A stretch of DNA of 5,715 bases from Peptococcaceae bacterium (GTDB taxonomy: Bacteria; Bacillota; Peptococcia; Peptococcales; Peptococcaceae), in NCBI GenBank assembly GCA_017622155.1, contig JAGARS010000140.1:1-5715 (forward strand). The letters are read 5' to 3'. The translations under genes and the position numbers were made by a program. Under the pieces are notes generated by a model. That model saw only the letters and a program-made list of their open reading frames with translations, did not search any database and was not told the origin of the DNA. This document shows positions 1 through 5,715 of this stretch, piece after piece (position 1 is the first letter of the stretch; the number at the start of each line of letters is the position of its first letter).

Positions 1-1788
1 AATATCTGTTCCCGTCGCGGTATGGTTGAATATTTTGACAGCACGATTGGTGCCGGCAGTGTTCTGATTCCGTTCGGCGGCAAAACACAGCTGACCCCTA
101 CTCAGGCAATGGCGGCTAAAATTCCTGTATTAGAAGGTCAGAGCTACACTGCATCGCTGTTCTCATATGGCTTTGATCCATATCTGTCCAGTGAAAACCA
201 GCACTTAGGCGCAATGTGCGCAGTTACCGAATCTCTGGCGAGAATCGTAGCAGCCGGCGGCAAAACAGAAGACTGCTATCTGACATTCCAGGAATATTTC
301 CCAAGCCTGCGTGGCGACAGCAAACGCTGGGCGATGCCTGTGTCTGCTCTGTTGGGTGCATTCAAAGCACAGATGGCGTACGGCGTAGGTGCAATTGGCG
401 GGAAAGACTCCATGTCCGGTTCCTTCATGGATTTGGATATTCCGCCGACATTGGTGTCCTTTGCGGCAGGTACCATTGACTCTGAAAAAGTACTGTCTCC
501 TGAATTTAAAGCAGCGGGGCATGATGTATATCTGTTTGCGGCTCCATATGATGAAAAAGGTCAGCCAAAAATGGCAGCCATCAAAGAAATGTGGCAGCTG
601 GTAAACAAAGCTTGTGATGAAGGTAAAGTGGAAGCAGCGTGGGCATTAGGAAAAGGCGGCGTAGCAGAAGCAGTATTCAAAATGGCTTTGGGTAATCAGA
701 TTGGTTTTGAAATGCTGGAAAGTGTATACGCACCTGCAATGTTCAACAAAAACTATGGTGCAATTGTAGTGGAAGCAAATGCGCCAATCGAAGGAGCAAT
801 CCTGATTGGTCATACTACAGCACAGCCTCAGATTGTAATGGGTAATGGCAGTGTATCCTTGGATGAACTGACTGCAATCTGGGAAGGCACACTGGAAGAT
901 ATCTTCCCAACCCGTACAGCGGATAAAGGCAATGTGGAAGCATACAGCTACAATACACGCCCTCAGTATACAGCAAAAGCAAAAATTGCACAGCCGAAAG
1001 CTGTGATTCCGGTATTCCCTGGCACCAACTGTGAATACGATACAGCGCGTATTCTGGAACGAGTTGGCGGGAAAGCCGAAATTGTAAATGTGGCTAACTT
1101 GACACCTGCAATGCTGGAAGATTCCATCGCACGTATGGAAAAAGCACTGCAGAGTGCACAGATGATGATTTTCCCTGGCGGTTTCTCCTTTGGGGATGAA
1201 CCGGAAGGCTCCGGTAAATTCATTGCGGCATTCATGCGTAATCCAATTCTGAAAGAACGCATTCATGAACTGCTGTACAAAAATGATGGTCTGATTCTGG
1301 GTATCTGCAACGGCTTCCAGGCGTTGATTAAATTAGGTTTGGTACCTTATGGTAAAATCGTGGATACCGATATTACCAGCCCAACATTGACCTTTAACCG
1401 TATCGGCCGTCATCAGAGCCGTTATGTAACCACTCGAATTGCATCTGTCAACTCTCCATGGCTGGCAGGAGTAGAAGTGGGTGATTTGCATAACATTCCA
1501 ATTTCTCACGGGGAAGGACGTTTCGTGTGCAGTGATGAAATGCTTGCTCAGCTGGCAGCAAACGGTCAGATTGCTACTCAGTATGTAGACTTCGCTGGAC
1601 AGCCATCTATGGATATCGCACACAATCCGAACGGTTCCAATATGGCAATCGAAGGGATTTTGAGTCCGGATGGCCGTGTATTTGGTAAAATGGGTCACAG
1701 TGAACGTATTGGTACCCATATTGCGAAAAATATTCCTGGTGAGAAAGACCAGAAGATTTTCGAATCAGGCGTAAAATATTTCTTGTAA
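1..1788 (+). CDS. purL: Phosphoribosylformylglycinamidine (FGAM) synthase, large single-chain type; C-terminal part, 5' end outside window
   Basis: This cytosolic enzyme converts FGAR, glutamine and ATP to FGAM in de novo purine synthesis. The reading frame is open from base 1, so the gene starts upstream. The 595 residues present are roughly the C-terminal half of a protein usually about 1,250 residues long. In order, the window shows the second AIR-synthase-like ATP-binding half with AIGGKDSMSG (about residues 129-138 of the fragment), its C-terminal AIRS_C-like domain (about 160-310), and a class I glutaminase domain from about residue 333 (VIPVFPGTNCEYD). The nucleophile is Cys436 in LGICNGFQ, and the His566/Glu568 pair lies in KMGHSER. 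FPGGFSFGDEPEGSGKF and KMGHSER match the clostridial/streptococcal long-PurL clade rather than the proteobacterial form with MPHPER. The ammonia-producing and synthase modules are fused, so no separate purQ is needed. The gene ends with TAA, followed 35 bp later by a strong terminator. Identity is very secure. Confidence 0.97.
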   Translation, partial: NICSRRGMVEYFDSTIGAGSVLIPFGGKTQLTPTQAMAAKIPVLEGQSYTASLFSYGFDPYLSSENQHLGAMCAVTESLARIVAAGGKTEDCYLTFQEYFPSLRGDSKRWAMPVSALLGAFKAQMAYGVGAIGGKDSMSGSFMDLDIPPTLVSFAAGTIDSEKVLSPEFKAAGHDVYLFAAPYDEKGQPKMAAIKEMWQLVNKACDEGKVEAAWALGKGGVAEAVFKMALGNQIGFEMLESVYAPAMFNKNYGAIVVEANAPIEGAILIGHTTAQPQIVMGNGSVSLDELTAIWEGTLEDIFPTRTADKGNVEAYSYNTRPQYTAKAKIAQPKAVIPVFPGTNCEYDTARILERVGGKAEIVNVANLTPAMLEDSIARMEKALQSAQMMIFPGGFSFGDEPEGSGKFIAAFMRNPILKERIHELLYKNDGLILGICNGFQALIKLGLVPYGKIVDTDITSPTLTFNRIGRHQSRYVTTRIASVNSPWLAGVEVGDLHNIPISHGEGRFVCSDEMLAQLAANGQIATQYVDFAGQPSMDIAHNPNGSNMAIEGILSPDGRVFGKMGHSERIGTHIAKNIPGEKDQKIFESGVKYFL

Positions 1789-1823
1789 TTAATATCAAGG
1801 AATAAAGCATTATAGAATTTCTT

Positions 1824-1876
1824 ACATCCCGTTGCTGAATGAGATTTGGCAGCGGGATGTTTGTTTCTTATTTTTT
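1824..1876 (+). terminator. Intrinsic terminator after purL
   Basis: Arms 1824-1835 (ACATCCCGTTGC) and 1849-1860 (GCAGCGGGATGT) form a 12-bp stem with one G-T wobble and a 13-nt loop. A T-rich tract (1861-1876) follows. This is a textbook Rho-independent terminator 35 bp after the purL stop codon, and it separates purL from purC. Confidence 0.93.
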
Positions 1877-1896
1877 CAAAAAAAATACAATATAAT
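1868..1896 (+). promoter_or_regulatory. Candidate purC promoter (perfect -10, poor -35)
   Basis: TATAAT at 1891-1896 is a perfect -10 box. At 17-bp spacing the -35 position (1868-1873, TTATTT) is a poor match to TTGACA. Transcription would start near 1903 and leave a leader of about 90 nt. A weaker alternative is TTGCAT (1920-1925) with GAAAAT (1943-1948) at 17-bp spacing. The terminator after purL implies that purC needs a promoter in this spacer, but which of these is used cannot be decided from sequence. Confidence 0.4.
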
Positions 1897-1919
1897 TCCC
1901 TTTTTTTTCAAAAAAAATA
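1871..1919. repeat. Two direct copies of a 17-bp T/A tract, 32 bp apart
   Basis: The 17-mer TTTTTTCAAAAAAAATA occurs at 1871-1887 and again, identically, at 1903-1919. The 32-bp start-to-start distance is close to three helical turns, so the A-tracts would bend DNA in the same direction. A TATAAT hexamer lies between the copies. The first copy overlaps the T-tract of the purL terminator. The role is unknown. Candidates are intrinsic curvature or UP-like promoter DNA upstream of purC, or simply a low-complexity duplication. Confidence 0.75.
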
Positions 1920-1955
1920 TTGCATATTAGGAGATTTTGTGAGAAAATAGTTTCG

Positions 1956-1969
1956 GTAATTTGAATTAC
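1956..1969. promoter_or_regulatory. Small perfect inverted repeat in the purC leader, possible operator
   Basis: GTAATT-TG-AATTAC is a perfect 6-bp inverted repeat with a 2-bp centre, ending 6 bp before the purC Shine-Dalgarno region. It lies where a repressor could block a promoter or early elongation. I do not recognise it as a PurR box, and AT-rich palindromes of this size also arise by chance. Confidence 0.3.
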
Positions 1970-1975
1970 AGTTAT

Positions 1976-1983
1976 GAGGGGAG
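1976..1983 (+). promoter_or_regulatory. purC ribosome binding site (decides the start codon)
   Basis: GAGGGGAG lies 8 nt before ATG 1992. An in-frame ATG at 1974 overlaps this Shine-Dalgarno sequence and has no good site of its own. It would add only MRGVFP ahead of the conserved [10 protein letters not shown] start, so 1992 is preferred. Confidence 0.85.
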
Positions 1984-1991
1984 TTTTTCCA

Positions 1992-2675
1992 ATGAAAAAG
2001 ATTTATGAAGGTAAAACAAAAGACGTATTTGAACTGGAAAATGGTAATGTTCTGTTAAAATTCAAAGATGACTGCACAGGCAAAGATGGTGTATTTGACC
2101 CAGGTGAAAACAGTGTTGGCTTAACAATTGAAGGGATTGGCCGTGCAAACCTGGAAACATCCGTTTACTATTTCGAAATGCTGAAAGAAGCCGGTATCAA
2201 AACACATTATGTAAGCGCAAATGTTGCTGACGCTACTATGGAAGTTCTGCCTGCAACTGTATTCGGTAAAGGGTTGGAAGTAATCTGCCGTCTGAAAGCA
2301 ACCGGCAGTTTTGTTCGCCGTTATGGTGCATATATCGCTGATGGGACTCCATTAGAAGGCGGTTATGTTGAAACTACATTCAAAGATGACGCGAAAGGTG
2401 ATCCGCTGGTTACCTCCGAAGGTCTGGCTGCTCTGGGTATCATGAGCCAGGAAATGTTTAATGATATGAAAGCACAGACACTGAAAATTACAAATATCGT
2501 AGCTGCTGACCTGGCAAAAAAAGGTCTGGATTTGTACGATATCAAATTTGAATTTGGTTACAATAACGATGAAGTTATCTTGATTGATGAAATCGCAAGC
2601 GGTAATATGCGTGTTTATAAAGATGGCAGCATCGTTGATCCAATGGAATTAACAAAATTAATTCTGAACAAATAA
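1992..2675 (+). CDS. purC: Phosphoribosylaminoimidazole-succinocarboxamide (SAICAR) synthase
   Basis: The enzyme joins CAIR and aspartate using ATP to give SAICAR in de novo purine synthesis, in the cytosol. The 227-residue product is slightly shorter than the usual 235-240. It starts with the ATP-binding strand-loop YEGKTKDVF (residues 5-13). It carries the family signatures [13 protein letters not shown] (about residues 88-100) and LYDIKFEFG (about 181-189), followed by [16 protein letters not shown]. In the better-known PurC forms this last region reads DE(I/F)SPD(T/N)CR. The AIASGNMR-like version and the early [11 protein letters not shown] stretch, in place of AFNG...GKG, place it in a variant PurC subgroup that I recall from anaerobic Bacillota. 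The gene stands alone between two terminators. Start chosen at ATG 1992 because of the GAGGGGAG site. Identity is secure; the subgroup assignment is from memory of the family. Confidence 0.95.
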   Translation: MKKIYEGKTKDVFELENGNVLLKFKDDCTGKDGVFDPGENSVGLTIEGIGRANLETSVYYFEMLKEAGIKTHYVSANVADATMEVLPATVFGKGLEVICRLKATGSFVRRYGAYIADGTPLEGGYVETTFKDDAKGDPLVTSEGLAALGIMSQEMFNDMKAQTLKITNIVAADLAKKGLDLYDIKFEFGYNNDEVILIDEIASGNMRVYKDGSIVDPMELTKLILNK

Positions 2676-2718
2676 GTCTTATCTAGATTTGTATATTTTA
2701 ATGTTCATAGTGTCTTTT

Positions 2719-2756
2719 AAGCGGAATGGTATATTTATACTGTTCCGCTTTTTTTA
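2719..2756 (+). terminator. Intrinsic terminator after purC
   Basis: Arms 2719-2732 (AAGCGGAATGGTAT) and 2737-2750 (ATACTGTTCCGCTT) pair over 14 bp with two G-T wobbles around the tetraloop ATTT. A run of T (2749-2755) follows. It lies 43 bp after the purC stop codon and isolates purC from the phoH operon. Confidence 0.94.
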
Positions 2757-2822
2757 TGAGAATGATTGGTGTTGTGAAAGGACAATAATAGTATCAGAAA
2801 AGTAAAATTTGTACAGTTTCGG

Positions 2823-2852
2823 TTGCTCAAATGGACATCTTTATAGTATAAT
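2823..2852 (+). promoter_or_regulatory. Probable promoter of the phoH-pgpH operon
   Basis: TTGCTC (2823-2828) and a perfect TATAAT (2847-2852) are separated by 18 bp, with A/T-rich DNA upstream (about 2797-2810). Transcription would start near 2859 and give a leader of about 53 nt to the TTG start. It is the only good sigma-A-like site between the purC terminator and phoH. The -35 box is weak (TTG conserved). Confidence 0.6.
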
Positions 2853-2865
2853 AATTAAATTAAAG

Positions 2866-2884
2866 ATTGTGTACTATGCACAAT
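2866..2884. promoter_or_regulatory. Inverted repeat in phoH leader, possible operator or RNA hairpin
   Basis: ATTGTG (2866-2871) and CACAAT (2879-2884) form a perfect 6-bp inverted repeat. Allowing a T-G wobble and an A-T pair, it closes to a 3-nt loop. It lies just downstream of the predicted transcription start and 11 bp before the Shine-Dalgarno sequence. It overlaps a second palindrome, ACAATTGT (2880-2887). This is a plausible repressor site or leader hairpin, but no regulator can be named. Confidence 0.4.
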
Positions 2885-2894
2885 TGTCTTGACT

Positions 2895-2903
2895 AGAGGG
2901 GGG
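2895..2903 (+). promoter_or_regulatory. phoH ribosome binding site supporting a TTG start
   Basis: AGAGGGGGG sits 8 nt before TTG 2912. An in-frame TAG at 2894-2896 prevents any longer N-terminus, and no ATG or GTG exists between that stop and 2912. The strong site and spacing therefore settle the TTG start. Confidence 0.85.
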
Positions 2904-2911
2904 CTGACATT

Positions 2912-3871
2912 TTGGGTCAGTTTGAGGATCGGATTATATTGTCAGATATCAGGCAGGCACAACAGATTGGCGGCTTGGCTGATGAGAATATCAGAATTAT
3001 TGAAAAAGCTACAGGTGCTCGACTGGTAGCAAGAGGGCAGGATATTCTTTTGAGCGGTTCACAGCCTGCTGTAAAAAGTGCTCGTGCCATTTTGGAATAT
3101 TTGATCGAATTATCGCTGAAAAAAGATTTGACTCCTGCAGATTTGCAGTATGCGCTTACTTTGGGCGGCAGCAAGCAGGAAAATGATAAAATTGCAGAAT
3201 GTTTGGGAGAGGTAATTCACACCACACACCGCGGCAAACAAATTCGTGCAAAAACCATGGGGTAGTATCAATATGTAAAAGCCATTGAAAAAAAAGATAT
3301 TACCTTCGGTATTGGGCCGGCTGGTACCGGAAAAACATATCTGGCAGTGGTATTGGCATTGAAAGCGTTGAAAAATAAACAGGTGGAGCGCATTATTCTC
3401 ACACGTCCTGCAGTGGAAGCCGGGGAGAAGTTAGGTTTTCTTCCGGGGGACTTGCAGGATAAGGTAGATCCATATCTTCGTCCGTTATATGATGGTTTAT
3501 ATGATGTTTTAAGTTTGGACATGGCTCAAAAATATATGGAACGTCAGATTATTGAAATTGCGCCGCTGGCTTATATGCGCGGCCGTACACTTGATGATGC
3601 ATTTATTATTCTGGACGAGGCACAAAATACTACACCGGAACAAATGAAAATGTTTCTGACACGTATTGGTTTTGGCTCCAAGGCAGTTGTTACAGGTGAT
3701 ATTACGCAGGTGGATTTACCAAAACACAGTCAATCAGGTTTATTAAAAGCGGAAGCAATTCTTTCCGGAATACCGGAAATCAGTTTTCATCATTTAACAG
3801 CGCAGGATGTTGTTCGACATCCTGTTGTAGCCAAAATTATTGCAGCCTATGATGCGATGTCTAATGAATAG
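2912..3871 (+). pseudogene. phoH: PhoH family ATPase (YbeZ-like), interrupted by one in-frame amber codon
   Basis: PhoH/YbeZ proteins are cytosolic P-loop ATPases. They are genetically linked to the endoribonuclease YbeY and to RNA/ribosome metabolism; the exact reaction is uncertain. The frame spans 319 codon positions before the final TAG, a normal family length. An N-terminal KH-like region (residues 1-85, with TGARLVARGQDILLSG) is followed by a linker ending RGKQIRAKTMG (residue 117). Codon 118 is TAG, and then [15 protein letters not shown] continues in the same frame. Next come Walker A GPAGTGKT (3314-3337), [28 protein letters not shown], Walker B IILDEAQN (3605-3628), TGDITQ and DVVRHPVV. 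The usual family sequence at the break is roughly GQ(K)xY, so TAG occupies the Gln position and is one base from CAG. No other lesion is visible. Without readthrough, only a 117-residue fragment lacking the ATPase would be made. The downstream in-frame GTG (3347) lies past Walker A. The interruption may be a recent mutation or a sequence error. Confidence 0.9.
3263..3265 (+). other. In-frame TAG codon within phoH
   Basis: This amber codon separates MGQFED...AKTMG from YQYVKAI..., with no change of frame. The Gln expected here would need only C in place of the first T. The next base is T, generally an efficient termination context, and no convincing hairpin follows within 10 nt. The gene's own final stop (3869-3871) is also TAG, which argues against the codon being read as an amino acid throughout the genome. 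Confidence 0.95.
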
Positions 3872-3889
3872 GCAAATATTTAGGCCGTG

Positions 3890-3895
3890 AAAGGA
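3890..3895 (+). promoter_or_regulatory. pgpH ribosome binding site
   Basis: AAAGGA lies 8 nt before ATG 3904, in the 32-bp gap after phoH. No terminator or clear promoter is visible in the gap, consistent with cotranscription. Confidence 0.75.
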
Positions 3896-3903
3896 AAATC
3901 ATT

Positions 3904-5715
3904 ATGGATACTTTAAAAAAAGTATATGACACAATGATAAAACGTTATTTTCAGGAAAGTCGTACACGTATGCTTGCATGGTTAGGTATGTTTGTACTGA
4001 TATTTCTGATAATTTTGTCGGCTCATTTTGTGCCGGAGCGCACCATTTGGGAAGTTGGTTCTGTATCTGATCAGGATATTCAGTCTGACCGCTATCTGAC
4101 ATTTGTAGATGAAGAAGGCACTTTGCGCAAACAGCAGCAGGTCTTAGAAGACTTTCAGGATGTTTATCGAATTGATTTAAATAAGTTTAATAGTATTACC
4201 ATTGCTGAAATATCGGAGTCTTTTAATGCGCTTGAAGAAATATCGGTTGCGCAAAAAGATGGGGAACTATTAAAAACAGTTGAAAAAATTTCTATGGCTC
4301 ATGAAGCCTTTGATTTTAATCTGGAAGCAGATGAATGGACTGTTCTGGTAAATTTAGAAGGGAATCGAATTCAATGGCTGTATAATCAGGGTGCTGATTA
4401 TGCGATTACTGTTATGAGTAACGGGGTTGTGCAGGAAAACTTGGAAAATGCCAGAGAAAAAATTCTGCAGTCTATTCGCAATGACCGCTACATTACCGGT
4501 GCAGAAGAAAAGTTTATGCTGCAGGTTATGCAAGGGGTGCCGTTATATGCTACATATGTAGTGGATAAAGAGGCTACAGAGGCAAAAAAAGCAGAACTGC
4601 TTGCTACAGTTACTCCGGAAAAAGTAGTTGTACAAAAGGGTGAGCTGGTGGTTGGCAAAGGTGAGGTGCTGACTGAACGGCAAAGTTTGATTTTACAGCA
4701 GTTAGGCTATACCAAATCCACCTCTCCGGTATTGGTAGTACTAGGTTTGGCAGTATTAATTGCAATTCTTGTTGTATTAATGCGAGGATTCATGATACAT
4801 TTTACACCGAAAATTTATCAAGATGAACGCAAAATTGTGCTTTTAATGCTGCTTTTGGCAGGGACATTGTTTTTTTATGATTTGTTCTTGTCGCTTAATA
4901 TCAGTACTGTGACGGAGCGTGCGGCACAGGTAGGGTATCTTTTACCGGTAGCGATGGGTACTATGCTGATAACCATTCTTTTAGATGTGCGGCTGGGAAT
5001 TATAGCGAACATTGTTTTGGCTTTGTTTGCCGGGTTGTATACGGAAAATGCATCTTTTGCAGTAGTTGCACTTTTAGGCGGCTTGACAGGGTGCTTAGGG
5101 GTGTCTGCATTGGGGCAGCGTTCGGATATTTCTCGCACAGCATTTGCCATTGCTGTTGTTAATGCCGTTTCTATTATTGGGTTAGGCATGATTCAGAGTC
5201 AAACAATCGATGTGATTTTGTATGGTGTAGGGTTTGGGATTTTTAATGGGTTGATATCTTCTATCTTTACGATGGGGATATTGCCATATCTCGAAACAAT
5301 CTTTGGAATAACCACCTCTATTCGATTGCTTGAACTGGCAAATCCGAACCAGCCATTATTGAAGCGTTTAATGACAGAAGCTCCTGGTACTTATCATCAC
5401 TGTATTATGGTAGGCAATTTAGGTGAAGCAGCTGCAGATGCCATTGGTGCGAATGGCTTAGAAGTGCGGCTTGGTGCATATTATCATGATATAGGTAAGC
5501 TGAAACGTCCGTATTTCTTTGCAGAAAATCAGTTTTCCGGCGCAAATCCGCATGATAATATTACACCGCAGCTGAGTATGCTGATTATCACATCTCATGT
5601 GAAAGATGGCTTAGAAATGGCGCGGGAAGAAAAATTACCGCCAATATTAATGGATATGATTGCACAGCATCATGGGGACAGCAAGGTTTCCTATTTCTAT
5701 TTCAAAGCGAAAGAA
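3904..5715 (+). CDS. pgpH: 7TM-HD cyclic-di-AMP phosphodiesterase (PgpH/YqfF family); 3' end outside window
   Basis: PgpH-type membrane enzymes hydrolyse the second messenger c-di-AMP and so affect potassium and osmotic balance, cell-wall stress and (p)ppGpp-linked responses. The frame is open from ATG 3904 to the right edge, giving 604 codons of a protein usually about 700 or more residues. It has one N-terminal membrane segment (about residues 23-41) and an extracytoplasmic 7TMR-HDED-type domain (about 43-270). Seven further hydrophobic segments follow (about 275-293, 311-330, 343-360, 364-379, 383-403, 412-430, 437-460), then a cytosolic HD domain from about 478. Metal-binding HD residues are visible: His498/His499 in GTYHH, His528-Asp529 in YYHDIGK, His565 in ITSH, and His589-His590 in QHHG. 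The last conserved Asp lies beyond the window. It probably shares a promoter with phoH, so the amber codon in phoH could also lower its expression by polarity. ybeY would be the expected next gene. The family assignment is secure; the c-di-AMP specificity is inferred from characterised members. Confidence 0.95.
   Translation, partial: MDTLKKVYDTMIKRYFQESRTRMLAWLGMFVLIFLIILSAHFVPERTIWEVGSVSDQDIQSDRYLTFVDEEGTLRKQQQVLEDFQDVYRIDLNKFNSITIAEISESFNALEEISVAQKDGELLKTVEKISMAHEAFDFNLEADEWTVLVNLEGNRIQWLYNQGADYAITVMSNGVVQENLENAREKILQSIRNDRYITGAEEKFMLQVMQGVPLYATYVVDKEATEAKKAELLATVTPEKVVVQKGELVVGKGEVLTERQSLILQQLGYTKSTSPVLVVLGLAVLIAILVVLMRGFMIHFTPKIYQDERKIVLLMLLLAGTLFFYDLFLSLNISTVTERAAQVGYLLPVAMGTMLITILLDVRLGIIANIVLALFAGLYTENASFAVVALLGGLTGCLGVSALGQRSDISRTAFAIAVVNAVSIIGLGMIQSQTIDVILYGVGFGIFNGLISSIFTMGILPYLETIFGITTSIRLLELANPNQPLLKRLMTEAPGTYHHCIMVGNLGEAAADAIGANGLEVRLGAYYHDIGKLKRPYFFAENQFSGANPHDNITPQLSMLIITSHVKDGLEMAREEKLPPILMDMIAQHHGDSKVSYFYFKAKE

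Noticed and set aside
646..1266. Long antisense reading frame (206 codons) within purL
   Set aside because: It lies opposite a clearly conserved purL coding region, its product is Cys/His/Phe-rich with no recognisable domain, and no ribosome binding site supports it. It is a by-product of purL codon usage.
1949..2823. Shared 9-mer AGTTTCGGT in the purC leader (1949-1957) and upstream of phoH (2815-2823)
   Set aside because: It occupies different positions relative to the promoters, has no symmetry and no flanking similarity. A 9-bp match is expected by chance in a window of this size.
1789..2911. CRISPR array, tRNA, riboswitch or mobile element in the intergenic regions
   Set aside because: The two spacers (203 and 236 bp) contain only terminators, promoter-like boxes and short palindromes. 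There are no regularly spaced repeats, no tRNA-like fold and no transposase or terminal repeats.
3273..3275. ATG right after the phoH amber codon as a reinitiation start
   Set aside because: It is in a different frame and is followed at once by TAA, so it cannot restart the ATPase domain.
3317..3330. CCGG-CTGGTA-CCGG hairpin downstream of the amber codon as a readthrough stimulator
   Set aside because: It has only 4 base pairs, sits about 50 nt away, and encodes the Walker A region, whose sequence is dictated by the protein.
3263..3346. A frameshift as the cause of the phoH interruption
   Set aside because: The conserved protein sequence on both sides of the stop is in the same frame with correct spacing, so a substitution is the only simple explanation.
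3263..3904. Genome-wide reading of TAG as Gln (alternative genetic code)
   Set aside because: phoH itself ends naturally at TAG (3869-3871), just after the expected C-terminus. Reading through it would add an unrelated tail that overlaps the start of pgpH. A single internal TAG is better explained by mutation or error.
4875..5189. Antisense frame of 104 codons within pgpH
   Set aside because: It is opposite the conserved transmembrane region of pgpH, with no family resemblance and no sign of its own expression signals.

Overview
This is an ordinary-looking bacterial chromosome segment with every recognisable gene on the + strand. It most likely comes from a moderately AT-rich member of the Bacillota. 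Three things suggest this: the long single-chain PurL carries the GDEPEGSGKF and KMGHSER signatures of the clostridial/streptococcal clade, PurC belongs to a short variant I associate with anaerobic Bacillota, and a phoH-pgpH pair is typical of that phylum. In spore-formers phoH usually follows yqfC/yqfD. Here a purine gene precedes it, so a non-sporulating lineage (for example Negativicutes) is possible, but this is a low-confidence inference.

Layout. Positions 1-1788 hold the C-terminal 595 residues of FGAM synthase (PurL), open at the left edge and ending in a strong intrinsic terminator (1824-1876). An AT-rich 203-bp spacer follows. It carries two identical 17-bp T/A tracts 32 bp apart, a TATAAT box between them and a small inverted repeat. 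Next come purC (1992-2675) and a second strong terminator (2719-2756). A 236-bp spacer then carries a good promoter and an operator-like inverted repeat. It leads into phoH (TTG start at 2912, end 3871), and 32 bp later pgpH begins (3904), a membrane cyclic-di-AMP phosphodiesterase that runs off the right edge.

How the genes relate. purL and purC encode steps 4 and 7-8 (depending on numbering) of de novo IMP synthesis, but the terminator between them indicates separate transcription units. phoH and pgpH look like one operon, the start of the conserved phoH-pgpH-ybeY block linked to RNA/ribosome maintenance and c-di-AMP signalling.

The most notable feature is a single in-frame amber codon (TAG, 3263-3265) inside phoH. 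It sits just upstream of the Walker A motif, at a position where the family normally has Gln. Every other part of the gene is intact and in frame. This fits a C-to-T change (CAG to TAG) from a recent mutation, a sequence error or, less likely, recoding. I found no clearly novel system in the window.
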